A stretch of 64,000 bases of DNA from Rhizobium sp. Q54 (GTDB lineage: Bacteria > Pseudomonadota > Alphaproteobacteria > Micropepsales > Micropepsaceae): contig CAMAPL010000007.1 of the NCBI GenBank assembly GCA_945860165.1, positions 1 through 64,000 on the forward strand, read 5' to 3'. The translations under genes and the position numbers were made by a program. The notes below the pieces were generated by a model. It saw only the letters and a program-made list of their open reading frames with translations. It made no database searches and was not told where the DNA came from. Of this stretch, positions 63,603-64,000 are shown one piece after another. Every line of letters begins with the position of its first letter. Within the stretch, counting starts at the first letter, position 1.

Positions 63603-63619
63603 GTGGTGAGGAGAGAAGC

Positions 63620-63880
63620 ATGCATATTCTGGGCTGGATTGTGTTCGGCGCTTTCATCGGCTGGCTGGCCAGCGCCATCATGGGCGCGCGCGGCGGCGGC
63701 TGCATGGTCAATATCGCGCTAGGGCTTGTCGGCGCGCTGGCTGGCGGCTTCCTGTTCCAGACGCTGAGCCCCGGCTTCAATTACGAACAGCAGGGCTTTA
63801 TCGTTTCATCGCTGGTAGCGGTGATCGGCGCCATCATCGTGCTGGCGATCTGGAACGCGATCAACGGAAGGTCGCGCTGA
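63620..63880 (+). CDS. GlsB/YeaQ/YmgE-family small membrane protein
   Basis: The 86-residue product has three hydrophobic helices rich in glycine and alanine: ILGWIVFGAFIGWLASAIMG, MVNIALGLVGALAGGFLF and a last one near LVAVIGAIIVLAIWNAIN. This fits the transglycosylase-associated GlsB/YeaQ family, often stress-induced. GAGGAGAG precedes ATG 63620. The next gene starts on the last base of its stop. Confidence 0.87.
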   Translation: MHILGWIVFGAFIGWLASAIMGARGGGCMVNIALGLVGALAGGFLFQTLSPGFNYEQQGFIVSSLVAVIGAIIVLAIWNAINGRSR

Positions 63881-64000
63881 TGCGCAACACGGCTTTTCTG
63901 CTGGCAGCAAGTCTGTGTCTGCCGGGCGCGGCGAACGCCGCCGCACCTTGCGACGGCATCTGGCAGAAACCGCTGGCCCAGGGACAGGCGCTGCTGAAAA
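63880..64000 (+). CDS. Start of a secreted protein (cut by window edge)
   Basis: The first 40 codons read MRNTAFLLAASLCLPGAANA, a signal peptide with probable cleavage after ANA, then APCDGIWQKPLAQGQALLK. The ATG overlaps the previous stop by one base (TGATG), suggesting coupled expression with the GlsB-like gene. Too short to assign. Confidence 0.65.
   Translation, partial: MRNTAFLLAASLCLPGAANAAAPCDGIWQKPLAQGQALLK

Overview
The window is GC-rich chromosomal DNA of an alphaproteobacterium. The evidence is gene order: tRNA-Tyr/tRNA-Gly/tuf; rpoZ-rsh-pyrE-pdxJ-acpS-lepB-rnc-era-recO-parC; gatCAB beside ruvX-pyrB-pyrC-plsY-dprA-topA-rnr-rpmG; ubiE-ubiB beside mutM; and echA-rpsT-dnaA-dnaN-recF-gyrB. 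All are arrangements typical of that class. GANTC sites and a CtrA-like site upstream of dnaA fit too. A genus cannot be assigned from the sequence alone.

Layout. 0-0.6 kb: start of tuf and two tRNAs with their promoter (minus strand). 0.7-3 kb: rlmB converging on an L,D-transpeptidase. 3-13.9 kb: a long minus-strand run from folK and rpoZ through the stringent-response enzyme rsh to parC, mixing signalling, nucleotide and B6 synthesis, secretion, RNA processing and repair. 13.9-17 kb: a frameshifted NYN gene, a family 5 uracil-DNA glycosylase, smpB and dapA. 17-20.5 kb: Slt transglycosylase, Sel1 protein, a GST and a 21-residue poly-lysine microprotein. 20.7-35.5 kb: gatCAB (minus), then a plus-strand run of ruvX, an MFS transporter, pyrBC, plsY, a frameshifted dprA, topA, rnr and rpmG. 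35.5-39.4 kb: an oxidoreductase remnant, coaBC, dut, an Rrf2 regulator, cysK. 39.4-46.3 kb: ugpQ, a TPR-methyltransferase fusion, a MATE exporter, ubiB, ubiE. 46.3-55.7 kb: mutM, echA, rpsT, rhodanese, dnaA, dnaN, recF, gyrB. 55.7-64 kb: methyltransferase, argG, rlmN, an IalB-like protein, an ABC-2 exporter, a SpoU methyltransferase, an NRAMP-like transporter and two small envelope genes.

No phage, plasmid, CRISPR, defence island or biosynthetic cluster was seen; nearly everything is housekeeping. The strongest unexplained signal is a family of four palindromic elements of about 80-90 bp at 6344-6426, 15228-15305, 15780-15867 and 58160-58249. Their central hairpins differ by compensating changes. 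Three lie at the stop codon of an essential gene (era, smpB, dapA), and the fourth is read in frame as 30 residues inside the C-terminal tail of RlmN.

Three otherwise well-conserved genes are broken by one small lesion each: an amber codon in a small secreted protein, a GGGG indel in the NYN gene and a C9 indel in dprA. Two of the three are at homopolymers, so assembly or read error must be excluded first. The pyrC product lacks the dihydroorotase metal ligands and looks like a structural partner of PyrB rather than an enzyme.
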